Shown here: positions 45,303 to 52,498 of the stretch, piece after piece | Layout of the letters: every line of letters starts with the position of its first letter | How positions within the stretch are numbered: position 1 is the first letter of the stretch | Source of the DNA: Streptomyces sp. NBC_00237 | GTDB taxonomy: Bacteria; Actinomycetota; Actinomycetes; Streptomycetales; Streptomycetaceae | Length of the DNA: 64,000 nucleotides | Reading direction: 5' to 3' | Assembly: GCF_026342435.1 (NCBI RefSeq) | Contig: NZ_JAPEMT010000001.1 | Location: 1,854,501-1,918,500, forward strand | Translations under genes and position numbers: made by a program | Notes under the pieces: generated by a model | What the model saw: the letters and a program-made list of their open reading frames with translations, nothing else | Told to the model about the DNA's origin: nothing | Database searches by the model: none

Positions 45303-45782
45303 GTGAGAAAGATCGGAGTCTTAGCGGCGGCTGTGGCCGCTGTAGTCTTGGTGACCGGCGTTGAGGGTGGCTGTGGTGCCAAGAACAACAACGGCGGTGG
45401 GGACTTGCCCCCTCCCAGGGTCGACGGAGCACCCAAGGGGCACGACTGCACGTTCTACACAACAGGCGTGTTCGTGGACCAACAGAAGTTGGTCGGTGAA
45501 GTGACTTCTACGTGCATCAAGTCGCCTCTAGTGCACAGAGTACGAGTCACTATGGATAAACGATCACCTTCCGGTACGTGGAAGGCTGTAGAAGAGAAGA
45601 ACTTTGACAAGGCCCCTGGAGCCAACCGCCCCAAGAAAATGCGGTTGGAAGCCCCGTGCGTAGCTGGGGCATACCGCCTAAGGCACACGTCAGAGGTTCA
45701 GGGGCTCAAGGATGATGCTCCTCAGGTCATAAAGACAACTGACCAAAGGATCAAGGTCGTATCGAAGAAGGAATGCCTGTGA
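45303..45782 (+). CDS. Exported phage protein, possible lipoprotein
   Basis: GTG start after GGGGGTAG; 159 residues. The N-terminus MRKIGVLAAAVAAVVLVTG is a signal peptide or anchor, followed by GGCGAKNNNGGG; the Cys could be lipidated, although the -3 residue is poor for a lipobox. The mature part has four further Cys and a Lys-rich beta-type domain. Exported proteins in the immunity-proximal region of prophages often act in superinfection exclusion, which is only an inference here. Confidence 0.7.
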   Translation: MRKIGVLAAAVAAVVLVTGVEGGCGAKNNNGGGDLPPPRVDGAPKGHDCTFYTTGVFVDQQKLVGEVTSTCIKSPLVHRVRVTMDKRSPSGTWKAVEEKNFDKAPGANRPKKMRLEAPCVAGAYRLRHTSEVQGLKDDAPQVIKTTDQRIKVVSKKECL

Positions 45783-45925
45783 TGAGGAGAAAGAAGAAGC
45801 CGGGGACCATCGTCCTGACTGGCGATGATCCCCGAGCACGGGAACCGGTATACGCCTACTCCGTAGGCGGAGCCCCCGAAGGGCGGCTGAGGCGGCTCCT
45901 GGGCCGCCTACGACGTAGCCGCTAG
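45782..45925 (+). CDS. 47-residue basic phage protein
   Basis: ATG overlapping the previous stop (TGATG). The product begins MRRKKKPGTIVLTGDDP and ends RLLGRLRRSR, highly basic at both ends. Function unknown. Confidence 0.55.
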   Translation: MRRKKKPGTIVLTGDDPRAREPVYAYSVGGAPEGRLRRLLGRLRRSR

Positions 45926-45990
45926 GCCCAAAGCGCCCCGACCCCTCAGGGGGGGGGGCTCCAAAATCCACCTACAGAAGGGGAGTTTCC

Positions 45991-46110
45991 GTGCGATTAC
46001 TAGGTCGAACCCGAGAACTGATCTTCGAGAGCTTTTGGGGAGCGGCAGTGATCCTCTTCCTTGGCCTGTCTACGGGCTGGGTACTGGGCGTAACAACGGG
46101 ATCCGCCTAA
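45991..46110 (+). CDS. 39-residue single-span membrane protein
   Basis: GTG with AGAAGGGGAG upstream. MRLLGRTRELIFESFWGA is followed by the helix AVILFLGLSTGWVLGV. A small phage inner-membrane protein of unknown role. Confidence 0.6.
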   Translation: MRLLGRTRELIFESFWGAAVILFLGLSTGWVLGVTTGSA

Positions 46111-46153
46111 ACACCTTCGTCGGTCACTCTTCCCAACTAGCATCGGAGATGCA

Positions 46154-46339
46154 ATGTCCGTCATGATCGAATCCGCAGTTGAACCCATAGTCGAACCCAC
46201 AGTTGATCCCAGGGTCCGCCCCCAGATGGGTCCCCAGTGCCCTGGGTGCGGGTCTACCGATACGTACATCAGCCACCCAGTTCCGGGCGGCCCCCCTCAC
46301 ATCTGCTGCAACACGTGCGGGGCGCAAAGCGCCATCTAA
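46154..46339 (+). CDS. Zinc-ribbon phage protein, 61 residues
   Basis: After an N-terminal stretch of Val/Glu/Pro repeats (ESAVEPIVEPTVDPRV), CPGCGSTDTYISHPVPGG and CCNTCG form a CxxC...CxxC zinc ribbon like those of transcription-factor or RNA-polymerase-binding proteins. CGGAG before the ATG. Confidence 0.7.
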   Translation: MSVMIESAVEPIVEPTVDPRVRPQMGPQCPGCGSTDTYISHPVPGGPPHICCNTCGAQSAI

Positions 46340-46358
46340 GGAAGAGGAAAGGCCCGCA

Positions 46359-46637
46359 ATGGTACCTAGGTGCGTATGTGGAGGCCCTCGCCCAGCAAAT
46401 AGCTTGGGCCACTATGCGGCCTTGTGCGCCGCCTGTGCGGCAAAATTGGAATTCCTGGAAGCAAGGTCGAACTACGAACTCGCGCAGGACTTCGAGACCG
46501 TTGATCCATGCCCTGATTGTCGAGGTACCGGGACTCTACGCACCGAGACTCCGGCCTACGGCGGGGGAAAATTGATCTCCACGGGACAGTGTCCCGTCTG
46601 CAAGGGATCGAAGAAGGCAAAAGCTCAAACCGATTAG
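46359..46637 (+). CDS. DnaJ-type zinc-finger phage protein
   Basis: 92 residues; ATG with GGAAAGG upstream. Two zinc sites: CVCGG...CAAC near the N-terminus, and CPDCRGTGTL...CPVCKGSKK, the CxxCxGxG repeat of the DnaJ cysteine-rich domain. It may bind unfolded protein or nucleic acid. A terminator-like hairpin with TTTT follows. Confidence 0.7.
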   Translation: MVPRCVCGGPRPANSLGHYAALCAACAAKLEFLEARSNYELAQDFETVDPCPDCRGTGTLRTETPAYGGGKLISTGQCPVCKGSKKAKAQTD

Positions 46638-46652
46638 AGCCAACTGAACTGC

Positions 46653-46696
46653 CCCGGCCTCCTCCCTCCCCCCGAGGGGCGGGGGTCGGGGTTTTC
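46653..46696 (+). terminator. Intrinsic terminator with T-tract
   Basis: CCCCGGCC (46653-46660) pairs with GGTCGGGG (46685-46692), with more G/C pairing inside, followed by TTTT. Confidence 0.7.
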
Positions 46697-46741
46697 CATT
46701 GCCAAAAAACAGGGGGTCAGGCCGTTTTGAGGAGCATCGCC

Positions 46742-46960
46742 ATGCAAGAACGCTGCCTATACGGAATCTGGGTCAACAGGGAACTGAGAGACACTCTGAA
46801 AAGGGCAGCCCCGATGAAGGACGAGGAACTTATCTGGGCCACCGAGGAACAAGACTCATCGAGATCGGAGCAGCTCCGGAGACGGATGAGGAGCATGGAC
46901 AACCCACCGAAAAAACCGCCTTACGACACCCCTCGGCAAGAGCCTCGATCGGAGTCCTGA
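46742..46960 (+). CDS. Phage protein of unknown function, 72 residues
   Basis: ATG with AGGAG upstream. MQERCLYGIWVNRELRDTLK and ELIWATEEQDSSRSEQLRRRM are helix-rich and charged; the tail is Pro/Lys/Arg-rich. Its stop overlaps the next start (TGATG). Confidence 0.6.
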   Translation: MQERCLYGIWVNRELRDTLKRAAPMKDEELIWATEEQDSSRSEQLRRRMRSMDNPPKKPPYDTPRQEPRSES

Positions 46961-47346
46961 TGCCAAGACTGCCAGCAAATCCCCAAGGGCCTTGGCACAG
47001 TGTCAACGGAGTAGAAGTTGTACCGTGCCGCGACTGCGGCCGGTGGACTACCCCAGCAAGGAAGGGCATTTGTTGCACCAACTGTGCCGCTGGGCACCAT
47101 TTTGTATGCGAGGAGTACGAGAAGCACCAGGTTTTCTATCCCAGGGAGATGTTTTCGCCTGAGGAGATCTGCCCCAAGTGTGACGTTCAGGTCCTTGTTC
47201 GACGTGAGTTGTACGAGGAGGGCATCACATTCCGGGGACGGCAATGCCCTAACTCCCACTGCGGTTGGCAAGAGAGCCTCTCGCTCTACTGCCCAACGTG
47301 CCGGAGCAGGGACGCAGCTAAGGTAAAGAGTGAGTCAGAGGCATGA
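46960..47346 (+). CDS. Multi-zinc-ribbon phage protein, 128 residues
   Basis: ATG overlapping the previous stop. Three zinc ribbons are visible: CRDCGRW...CCTNC, CPKCDVQ...CPNSHCGW and a final CPTC. The middle reads FVCEEYEKHQVFYPREMF. It probably binds nucleic acid or RNA polymerase. The next start overlaps its stop. Confidence 0.7.
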   Translation: MPRLPANPQGPWHSVNGVEVVPCRDCGRWTTPARKGICCTNCAAGHHFVCEEYEKHQVFYPREMFSPEEICPKCDVQVLVRRELYEEGITFRGRQCPNSHCGWQESLSLYCPTCRSRDAAKVKSESEA

Positions 47347-47861
47347 GAGAGCAATGTGATTCCTTCGTCGTCGTACCTCCCCAGTACTTCAGGGTCTCCA
47401 ACTCTGTTCCCGGGAAATGGGTAGAAGGGTTTGTTCGATGTGCCCTAGGAGAGCATCCCTCCAAGGGGATGCACTGGGCCCTTGCAGGAAGAAAATACGC
47501 AGGGGATCCGGGGCGGGAATATTGGTTCCCTTGGGGGAAGGCAAGAGTGCCCTTTCAGGCAATCCTGAGGAAGGATTGCCCTCACATGGATGAGGAGGGA
47601 GATGGGTGTGGTCTCTTCCTTGGCCACCGCCAGGGCCACAGCCCCGAACTTCTGTCTATCCCTCTCCGCCATGAAACGGTATTCGACGAGGCCCAATACA
47701 GGGCCTTCGTACAGGCATACCGGAAGAGCCAGAATCTTGCCTTGCTGCTTGACGCCTTGGGGGCATCCCAGGAAACCCGAAGATTTCTTATTGATATCGG
47801 TAAGGAGGGCCAGGGCTTGAGGTCTGAGGCCCCCTCGGAGGGGCCAACAGGAGAGACGTAG
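47343..47861 (+). CDS. Phage protein of unknown function, 172 residues
   Basis: ATG overlapping the previous stop. The body has GKWVEGFVRCALGEHPSKGMHWALAGRK, KDCPHMDEEGDGCGLFLGHRQGHS and QYRAFVQAYRKSQNLALLLDALGA; a possible Cys/His zinc site in the middle. No family recognised. Last gene before two hairpins. Confidence 0.65.
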   Translation: MREQCDSFVVVPPQYFRVSNSVPGKWVEGFVRCALGEHPSKGMHWALAGRKYAGDPGREYWFPWGKARVPFQAILRKDCPHMDEEGDGCGLFLGHRQGHSPELLSIPLRHETVFDEAQYRAFVQAYRKSQNLALLLDALGASQETRRFLIDIGKEGQGLRSEAPSEGPTGET

Positions 47862-47873
47862 TAGATACCAGTG

Positions 47874-47894
47874 GGCAGCCTCTAGGGGGCTGCC
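47874..47894 (+). terminator. Short hairpin terminator
   Basis: GGCAGCC/GGCTGCC, seven base pairs, 13 bases after the previous stop. Confidence 0.55.
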
Positions 47895-47915
47895 TACAGG
47901 TCTAGAGAGTCTCTT

Positions 47916-47937
47916 GGGTTGGGTATATACCCAACCC
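47916..47937. promoter_or_regulatory. 22-bp perfect palindrome
   Basis: GGGTTGGGTAT followed by its exact reverse complement, centred on TATATA. It is a candidate protein-binding operator rather than a terminator, as there is no loop. Confidence 0.5.
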
Positions 47938-48012
47938 CTTACTAATAATGTAGGTGCCCTATTGGGCCCTACGTGACACCTGTGTGACTGGGATCACTGA
48001 AATGGAACTCTG

Positions 48013-48189
48013 ATGGCTGGCAAGCCTGTTTCCAATGATCGAGGACGTGTCTGTTTAGGCTGCGGGAAGTTCCTTTCCTGGCACGATTTCGATGCCCAAG
48101 TCAGCGGCCACCGTGGGTATCAGGCCCAGTGTCGACGCTGCCGCAAGCGTCAGCGGTTCTTCTCTGTACGCATCAAAGGTAAGTCCTAG
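48013..48189 (+). CDS. 58-residue zinc-finger phage protein
   Basis: ATG after a weak GGA. MAGKPVSNDRGRVCLGCGKF, then HDFDAQVSGHRGYQAQCRRCRKRQR, gives CxxC...CxxC with a basic tail, close in look to the N-terminal zinc site of phage HNH/endonuclease VII-like proteins but without their catalytic part. Confidence 0.65.
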   Translation: MAGKPVSNDRGRVCLGCGKFLSWHDFDAQVSGHRGYQAQCRRCRKRQRFFSVRIKGKS

Positions 48190-48191
48190 CC

Positions 48192-48233
48192 AGAGCCCTT
48201 GAAGGCCCATTAGAGGCCCTCGGGGGCTCTTTT
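48192..48233 (+). terminator. Intrinsic terminator with T-tract
   Basis: AGAGCCC/GGGCTCT outer stem with an inner GGCC/GGCC pair, followed by TTTG. Confidence 0.7.
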
Positions 48234-48239
48234 GCTGCC

Positions 48240-48876
48240 CCAGGGTGCCCGTAAAGACTCACAGGGCCTCAAAAAGGCACCTGTGAGCTTGCCCCCTTGT
48301 GAAACTTCAATACCCGTACACAGTGGAAGGGAGGGCCTCCTGCGGTACCTATCTGACATAACGCTATTCATTACCCCCACCTCTGTATGAGGAACAGACA
48401 TTCACACACATGTGGAGGAGTTGTGATGACAACTGTTCATCACTCACCCCCTTGAGGGGTGCACTCCTACCTATCGAGCACCCGGTGAGAGCACTGATCC
48501 CGCTTGCCTCTCAGCGCATATAGGGCGAATGCCATACCTGCATAAGGCATACATGCATTGCCCATTTAGCACTTACATGCCGACTTGTCTGATTCGAATA
48601 TAACGACGAGATAACGAAGTTGCCAGAACATGTTGTACTTGAGATGTGCAAGTACATGACCGCCATGCCCTTTGACCTGGTGTTATTCAACCCCTCGCGT
48701 GCGCGCTTCCTTCTCGGCTAGCGGAAAGGGGAGGTTGCCAAAACATGTGCCGTGGTTGCTTACTGATGACGCACCAACCGCACAGCAACACAGCGCGGAG
48801 GGGGCACAGCACAGAAGTAAGCGGCCGGAGGAAAGCCCCTCTCCATAGATGGGGGGTCAGTACAAAGCGCCCGTTC
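48240..48876 (+). other. Gene-free leader with hairpins and direct repeats
   Basis: No credible gene. It contains hairpins at 48258-48287, 48423-48443 and 48445-48461, an inverted repeat TGTACTT/AAGTACA (48634-48656), and a 15-base direct repeat GTTGCCARAACATGT at 48619-48633 and 48734-48748. The repeats start with TTGCCA, a possible -35, so a strong early promoter probably lies here. Confidence 0.6.
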
Positions 48877-48938
48877 GTTCCTTGAGAACTCAACAGTGGA
48901 CGCCAAAGAGAATCTGTGCCCTGTACGTAGGGGCACAG
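48877..48938 (+). promoter_or_regulatory. rRNA-leader-like BoxA with following hairpin (nut-like site)
   Basis: TTCCTTGAGAACTCAACAG, starting at 48878, closely resembles the antitermination BoxA region of actinobacterial rRNA operons, as I remember them. Nine bases on, CTGTGCCC (48914-48921) pairs with GGGCACAG (48931-48938), in the position of a BoxB hairpin. Confidence 0.6.
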
Positions 48939-48949
48939 CCAACTCATCC

Positions 48950-49193
48950 GGGAGCGGGTGGGAGCCGCCCTAAGAGCTGATCTGAGGGGGTATCTCAGGA
49001 GCCAATGCCTGAGGCGTGCGGTAGATGGATGGCAGGCCCTTAGAGGCTGGTCTACCGGCGCTCCCAAAAGCCATGTCCCTCAAGACAGAACCCTTGCGAT
49101 GACTGCCAATGGCAGTACAGCAGGTGTGAGGTGAATGCGCCCCTAACAAGGGGCTCCCACTACGCAGGACTTAAGGCGTAGGCGTGAACCTCA
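48950..49193 (+). ncRNA. Candidate multi-branched structured RNA
   Basis: Domain 1 is closed by GGGAGCG (48950-48956) with CGCTCCC (49059-49065) and contains CTGAG/CTCAG (48982-48998) and CGGTAGA/TCTACCG (49019-49025 with 49051-49057). A linker hairpin ACTGCC/GGCAGT is at 49102-49116. Domain 2 is a three-way junction closed by TGAGGT/ACCTCA (49127-49132 with 49188-49193) around GCCCCT/AGGGGC (49139-49154) and CTACGC/GCGTAG (49160-49181). No known RNA family comes to mind. Further hairpins continue to 49370. Confidence 0.55.
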
Positions 49194-49385
49194 GAAAGCA
49201 CTTCAACGTTTCCTACGGCACACGTGCTCAACATGGCTACGGCCGGACAGATGAGAGGCACGGTGACTGATACTCACCGGTCTACTGAATCAGTCCCTAC
49301 GTACCTGACAGCACGTGTACCGGGGGAAGTGTCGGAATGGCACTGAAAGGGCCCCACGGGGCCGTATGCAGAGGAGGTACGCCCT

Positions 49386-49661
49386 ATGACCACAGCAGTA
49401 CGGGCACGAGGAACTATCAAGCTCAATGACTACTCGTTTCAGAGGGAATACCGGTATCACACTCACTTTGTTGTGAGTGTCTGTAATGGCAGGGAAATGC
49501 GTTCTCACCCCGCTACAGGGTGGGCCCATGCAATCGCCTTAGTAAGTACCTTGGGGAGCAATGTGGGGCTGACAGGTGAAGTGATGCGCTGTAAGGCATC
49601 TGTCTTCCAGACAGGCTATGGGAATGTGCGCGGCACCAATTTCAGGGTCACTCCTGTCTGA
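49386..49661 (+). CDS. Phage protein of unknown function, 91 residues
   Basis: Strong GAGGAGG before the ATG. The product, with TIKLNDYSFQREYRYHTHFVV and GLTGEVMRCKASVFQTGYGN, is a small beta-rich protein. It is the first gene after the long structured leader and so is the likely target of any regulation there. Confidence 0.7.
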   Translation: MTTAVRARGTIKLNDYSFQREYRYHTHFVVSVCNGREMRSHPATGWAHAIALVSTLGSNVGLTGEVMRCKASVFQTGYGNVRGTNFRVTPV

Positions 49662-49677
49662 GCGTAGGGGTATCGAG

Positions 49678-49701
49678 CGCACGGCCTTCAGGGGCCGTGC
49701 G
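49678..49701 (+). terminator. Hairpin terminator
   Basis: Perfect 9-bp stem CGCACGGCC/GGCCGTGCG, 16 bases after the stop. Confidence 0.6.
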
Positions 49702-49750
49702 TTGGCTTACCCATTACGAAAGTCGTAGGGGTACAGGGGAAGGAACGGCA

Positions 49751-50032
49751 ATGCTAGATGGGTTTTGGAAGTGGGTTGAGCTCCTGCTTAAGGAGTTGGA
49801 GGAGGCCAAGTCCGCTAGTGACGTGATGGCCATTCTGAAGAACGAGCAGAGCGTTACGGGTGCCTTCTTCCCTGGTTCCGGAGGTGACGAAACCGTGTGG
49901 GATGCGCTGGAAAAGGCTGGGTGGGAAGTCATCTGGTCTAAGGCGGACCACCACTACGCAATGCGTGCGCCGGACGGTACCGCCATTCAGTACGTGGAGG
50001 GTGATGTCTACCTGTACGAGGGAAAGGGCTAA
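49751..50032 (+). CDS. Phage protein of unknown function, 93 residues
   Basis: ATG with GGAAGGAA upstream. Helical first half (MLDGFWKWVELLLKELEEAK) and a second half with DALEKAGWEVIWSKADHHYAM and AIQYVEGDVYLYEG, an alpha/beta fold. Unknown. Confidence 0.65.
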   Translation: MLDGFWKWVELLLKELEEAKSASDVMAILKNEQSVTGAFFPGSGGDETVWDALEKAGWEVIWSKADHHYAMRAPDGTAIQYVEGDVYLYEGKG

Positions 50033-50036
50033 GTCC

Positions 50037-50228
50037 GTGTGGGAAAAGGGTAAGTGCATGGGATGGCCTCCCCCTAAGGACGATCCCTGCGCAAATGACG
50101 CCACCATTGTGCTGGTTAATAGGTACGACATGACTTCTGACTGGTGCGCTGATTGCGCTATGCGGGGTCCGACGGCCGGAATGAAGTTCCGGCCGTACAA
50201 GCAGGATGGTGGGCAGACGAATGGATGA
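50037..50228 (+). CDS. Small Cys-rich phage protein, 63 residues
   Basis: GTG four bases after the previous stop, with GGAAAGG upstream. KGKCMGWPPPKDDPCANDAT and DWCADCAMRG give a likely four-Cys zinc site. Overlaps the next gene. Confidence 0.6.
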   Translation: MWEKGKCMGWPPPKDDPCANDATIVLVNRYDMTSDWCADCAMRGPTAGMKFRPYKQDGGQTNG

Positions 50229-50436
50229 TGACGGATTCAAGCTTGTATGGAAGCTCTTTGTTCTCCTGGTAATGGCACTCGTCGGCTTGTGGATCGGTGC
50301 TAGCTGGGATAGCGGAGACAGGGCTGAGAGGGAGAGGTTAGACCCCTACTCGGAGTGTTACGAGCAACGGGAGTTTACGGGTATGCGGGACCCCTACGGG
50401 GAGTGCGTGGCTCGCCTTGTGAGCGAGCGTCGATAG
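50221..50436 (+). CDS. Single-span phage membrane protein, 71 residues
   Basis: MDDDGFKLVWKLFVLLVMAL starts a protein with one helix and an outside acidic/basic domain with two Cys (YSECYEQ, YGECVAR) that could form a disulphide. Start at 50206 is possible. Confidence 0.6.
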   Translation: MDDDGFKLVWKLFVLLVMALVGLWIGASWDSGDRAERERLDPYSECYEQREFTGMRDPYGECVARLVSERR

Positions 50437-50449
50437 CTGGATGACTGGC

Positions 50450-50492
50450 TTTGGTGAGGCGCGTAGCAGGAGTGAGGCTACGTGCCTTTGCC
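50450..50492 (+). terminator. Intergenic stem-loop element, copy 1
   Basis: GGCTTTGGTGAGGC leads into a 10-bp stem (50458-50467 with 50477-50486, one G-T pair) followed by TTTGCCAT. Nearly the same element occurs at 51823-51868. Confidence 0.65.
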
Positions 50493-50533
50493 ATGTCCGG
50501 TTAGTCGGTAACCGGCAAAGGGGGGAGTGGAGA

Positions 50534-50788
50534 GTGTCCTACACCTATTACGTGTGGAACGAGGGCGGAGACATGGTCTCCGGACCGCACAGAAAGTTAG
50601 AGGTAGCGGAGCGTTCCGCAGAGAAGGCGCGTAAGGAATGCGCGGGAATCTGTGAAACAGATGGGGAGGAAGAGACGCCCGGAAGGGGCAACTTTCGGTG
50701 CGGAGTGATGAACCCTCACGGGATATCCATTCAGGCGGTAGACAGCGACGGAAATGATGCATCCCGCAACTATGACGCTGGGGTTTAG
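50534..50788 (+). CDS. Phage protein of unknown function, 84 residues
   Basis: GTG with GGGGGAGTGGAGA upstream. MSYTYYVWNEGGDMVSGPHR opens a helix/strand protein with two Cys (ECAGIC). The 5' leader forms a CCGGTTA/TAACCGG hairpin (50497-50515) right before the ribosome-binding site. Confidence 0.65.
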   Translation: MSYTYYVWNEGGDMVSGPHRKLEVAERSAEKARKECAGICETDGEEETPGRGNFRCGVMNPHGISIQAVDSDGNDASRNYDAGV

Positions 50789-50790
50789 GT

Positions 50791-51018
50791 GTGGACAGTC
50801 AGGGGCTAGAGGGGCTCATCTACTACCGCCCCCGTAGCGGGCGGTTAGTCGTGGGCAGGGTACTGGGATTCGGTAGTGACTCTCTCGGCACCTATGTGCG
50901 CATAGGCGTAATCCATACCGAATCCCCTGCATTCCGTGTGGGAGTGCGGTACCGCATAGACACAGAGTCTGACATTGCCTGTGAGCGCACCAATCCAAAG
51001 GAGCTTCAGCATGCGTAA
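50791..51018 (+). CDS. Phage protein of unknown function, 75 residues
   Basis: GTG two bases after the previous stop. YYRPRSGRLVVGRVLGFG and VRIGVIHTESPAFRVGVRYR indicate a small beta-barrel-like protein. Overlaps the next gene by eight bases. Confidence 0.6.
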   Translation: MDSQGLEGLIYYRPRSGRLVVGRVLGFGSDSLGTYVRIGVIHTESPAFRVGVRYRIDTESDIACERTNPKELQHA

Positions 51019-51223
51019 GACCTGGATTTCTGTAGGCACCCTCCTGGCAGTAGTCGCCGTGGTACTGGCGTTCATTGTGGGGAAGTCCTACGGCGACGGT
51101 ACGAGGACTCAAGTGGAGGAATGTTCTTTGACGCTTTATGAGGATGGCTCGGGCGTCAATGAGGATTCTGACGGGAACCTCTGCGTCAACGCAGAGGGAT
51201 GGGTTCTAGAGCCTCCGAAGTAG
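51011..51223 (+). CDS. Exported or membrane-anchored phage protein, 70 residues
   Basis: ATG with AAAGGAG upstream. MRKTWISVGTLLAVVAVVLA is a signal anchor; the outside part has CSLTLYEDG and NLCVNAEG, two Cys likely paired. Followed by an intrinsic terminator. Confidence 0.65.
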   Translation: MRKTWISVGTLLAVVAVVLAFIVGKSYGDGTRTQVEECSLTLYEDGSGVNEDSDGNLCVNAEGWVLEPPK

Positions 51224-51239
51224 AGCCGTATTAGGTATC

Positions 51240-51269
51240 GGATGCTCGGGCTTCTCCGAGCGTCCTTTT
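51240..51269 (+). terminator. Intrinsic terminator with T-tract
   Basis: Ten-bp stem GGATGCTCGG/CCGAGCGTCC (one T-G pair) followed by TTTT. Confidence 0.8.
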
Positions 51270-51309
51270 ACCTACTGCGTCCAGCGGTAGCTAGGGAAGG
51301 GGTTAGGGA

Positions 51310-51588
51310 ATGCGGCAGGAAGATTTCGATGCAACCTACTGGCAAGGGGAAGCAGAGAAGAGAGGGGAAGAATTTCTGATCAGAGTTGCAAAGGTTGGGG
51401 GCGGGACCTTAGGACGAAGGTATGAAGGATTCTGGGAATACTTGGTTCTCAGACACAGGGGTACCCCTCTCCGAACTCAGTGGGACGTTGTTGCTAAGGG
51501 GCCGGACCTGCATACAGGGACTGCCAAAGATCACACAGAGGTAATGGAGATTGTTCGGGAACTCATTCTCGGGGACGAGGAACTCTGA
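51310..51588 (+). CDS. Phage protein of unknown function, 92 residues
   Basis: ATG after GGGAAGGGG. Charged alpha/beta protein (DATYWQGEAEKRGEEFLIRV, YEGFWEYLVLRHRGTPLRTQ). Its stop overlaps the next ATG (TGATG). Confidence 0.65.
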   Translation: MRQEDFDATYWQGEAEKRGEEFLIRVAKVGGGTLGRRYEGFWEYLVLRHRGTPLRTQWDVVAKGPDLHTGTAKDHTEVMEIVRELILGDEEL

Positions 51589-51815
51589 TGTACCAAGTGG
51601 GGGATCGTGTGGCGGTAGTCCGCCCGGACCTTTCCCTGTCCGCCGGAATCGTTACGGCCGTGCGCGGTGAGTACGTAGATGTGAGGACGCTTGCGGGCCT
51701 ACAGGAGCGCGAACACTCCGAGGACTACGTAACCCCGTACAGGGCCCTACAAGAGCCTCTCAGGGCTCTTTGGTCCCCTGTGTGGGAGCGATTGGCAGTG
51801 GCATTAGCGGCTTGA
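51588..51815 (+). CDS. Phage protein with SH3/KOW-like fold, 75 residues
   Basis: MYQVGDRVAVVRPDLSLSAG and IVTAVRGEYVDVRTL follow the KOW/SH3 pattern of proteins that bind nucleic acid or act in transcription. Coupled to the upstream gene. Such a fold near a BoxA-type site is notable, but the assignment is weak. Confidence 0.6.
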   Translation: MYQVGDRVAVVRPDLSLSAGIVTAVRGEYVDVRTLAGLQEREHSEDYVTPYRALQEPLRALWSPVWERLAVALAA

Positions 51816-51832
51816 GTGAACGGCTTTGGTGG

Positions 51833-51864
51833 GGCACGTAGCGGGAGTTGGGCTACGTGCCTTT
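51833..51864 (+). terminator. Intergenic stem-loop element, copy 2
   Basis: Perfect 10-bp stem GGCACGTAGC/GCTACGTGCC (51833-51842 with 51852-51861) followed by TTTG. The flanks GGCTTTGGTGGG and TTTGCCAT match copy 1. Confidence 0.7.
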
Positions 51865-51909
51865 GCCATATCTGCTCATGAGGAGCGGTAAGGGAAGAGG
51901 GAGACTGCA

Positions 51910-52218
51910 ATGGGATTCGCTAGCTACGTGGCTCCGGCCACGCGTGTACTTACAGCAGACAACGGCAAGCGCTTTGAGGTGGAACGGGAGGGGGTATTGC
52001 CCCAGGATCTGAAAGCGGGTGATGAAGTGTTCTACTCCTTCAACCGCTTGGGATACGCAACCATTTTGGCGGTAGGTAGGACGTTCCTAAAGCCTCACCC
52101 ATGCGGAGACGTGGAGTTGACGCGAATAATAGCCTTCTGGAATCCCGACTGCGGGGCATCTGAGTGGCGGGTTTCGCAGTCAAAGTTTCTCCGCATCGTT
52201 CGTGAGGTGTCGCCGTGA
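51910..52218 (+). CDS. Phage protein of unknown function, 102 residues
   Basis: ATG with GGAAGAGGGAGA upstream. APATRVLTADNGKRFEVERE and LKAGDEVFYSFNRLGYATIL suggest a small beta-barrel; NPDCGASEWRVSQSKFLRIV at the end. The next start overlaps its stop (GTGA). Confidence 0.65.
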   Translation: MGFASYVAPATRVLTADNGKRFEVEREGVLPQDLKAGDEVFYSFNRLGYATILAVGRTFLKPHPCGDVELTRIIAFWNPDCGASEWRVSQSKFLRIVREVSP

Positions 52219-52472
52219 CATGGGCTCCTTGTGGGATCAAGGTACGGGGCAAGTTTCCCTGCCTGCTTTCGGCGGTAGTCAGAGTTACGTACTCCTCGGA
52301 CGGATCAGGCTCTGTCTATGCATGCGGTAAACACACCCTCAAAGCGATTGAGGAGGTGTCCGCAAACGCCAATCTGTACGGTGATGAGACTTTCAAGGTG
52401 GTTGCCCTCGGTTCTCTCAAAGAACGACTGCTTGCAATGCGCAGGAAGCGCGATAGGCAAAGGCAGGGCTAG
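52215..52472 (+). CDS. Phage protein of unknown function, 85 residues
   Basis: GTG overlapping the previous stop. Three Cys (WAPCGIKV, KFPCLL, VYACGKHTLKAI) could bind a metal; the C-terminus is basic (MRRKRDRQRQG), hinting at nucleic-acid contact. Confidence 0.6.
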   Translation: MTWAPCGIKVRGKFPCLLSAVVRVTYSSDGSGSVYACGKHTLKAIEEVSANANLYGDETFKVVALGSLKERLLAMRRKRDRQRQG

Positions 52473-52498
52473 GAACTAGCGGACCGATATCAGAGACA

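Noticed and set aside
48687..49067. Minus-strand open frames across the BoxA-like and structured region
   Set aside because: No ribosome-binding site, unlikely composition, and direction opposite to all neighbours; the RNA features explain the sequence better.
49102..49193. tRNA-like fold
   Set aside because: The junction has only three helices, the would-be anticodon loop has ten bases, and no T-loop or acceptor end is present.
51588..51815. NusG-like antiterminator of the phage
   Set aside because: The KOW-like pattern is tempting near a BoxA-type site, but 75 residues without an NGN domain are not enough to claim it.
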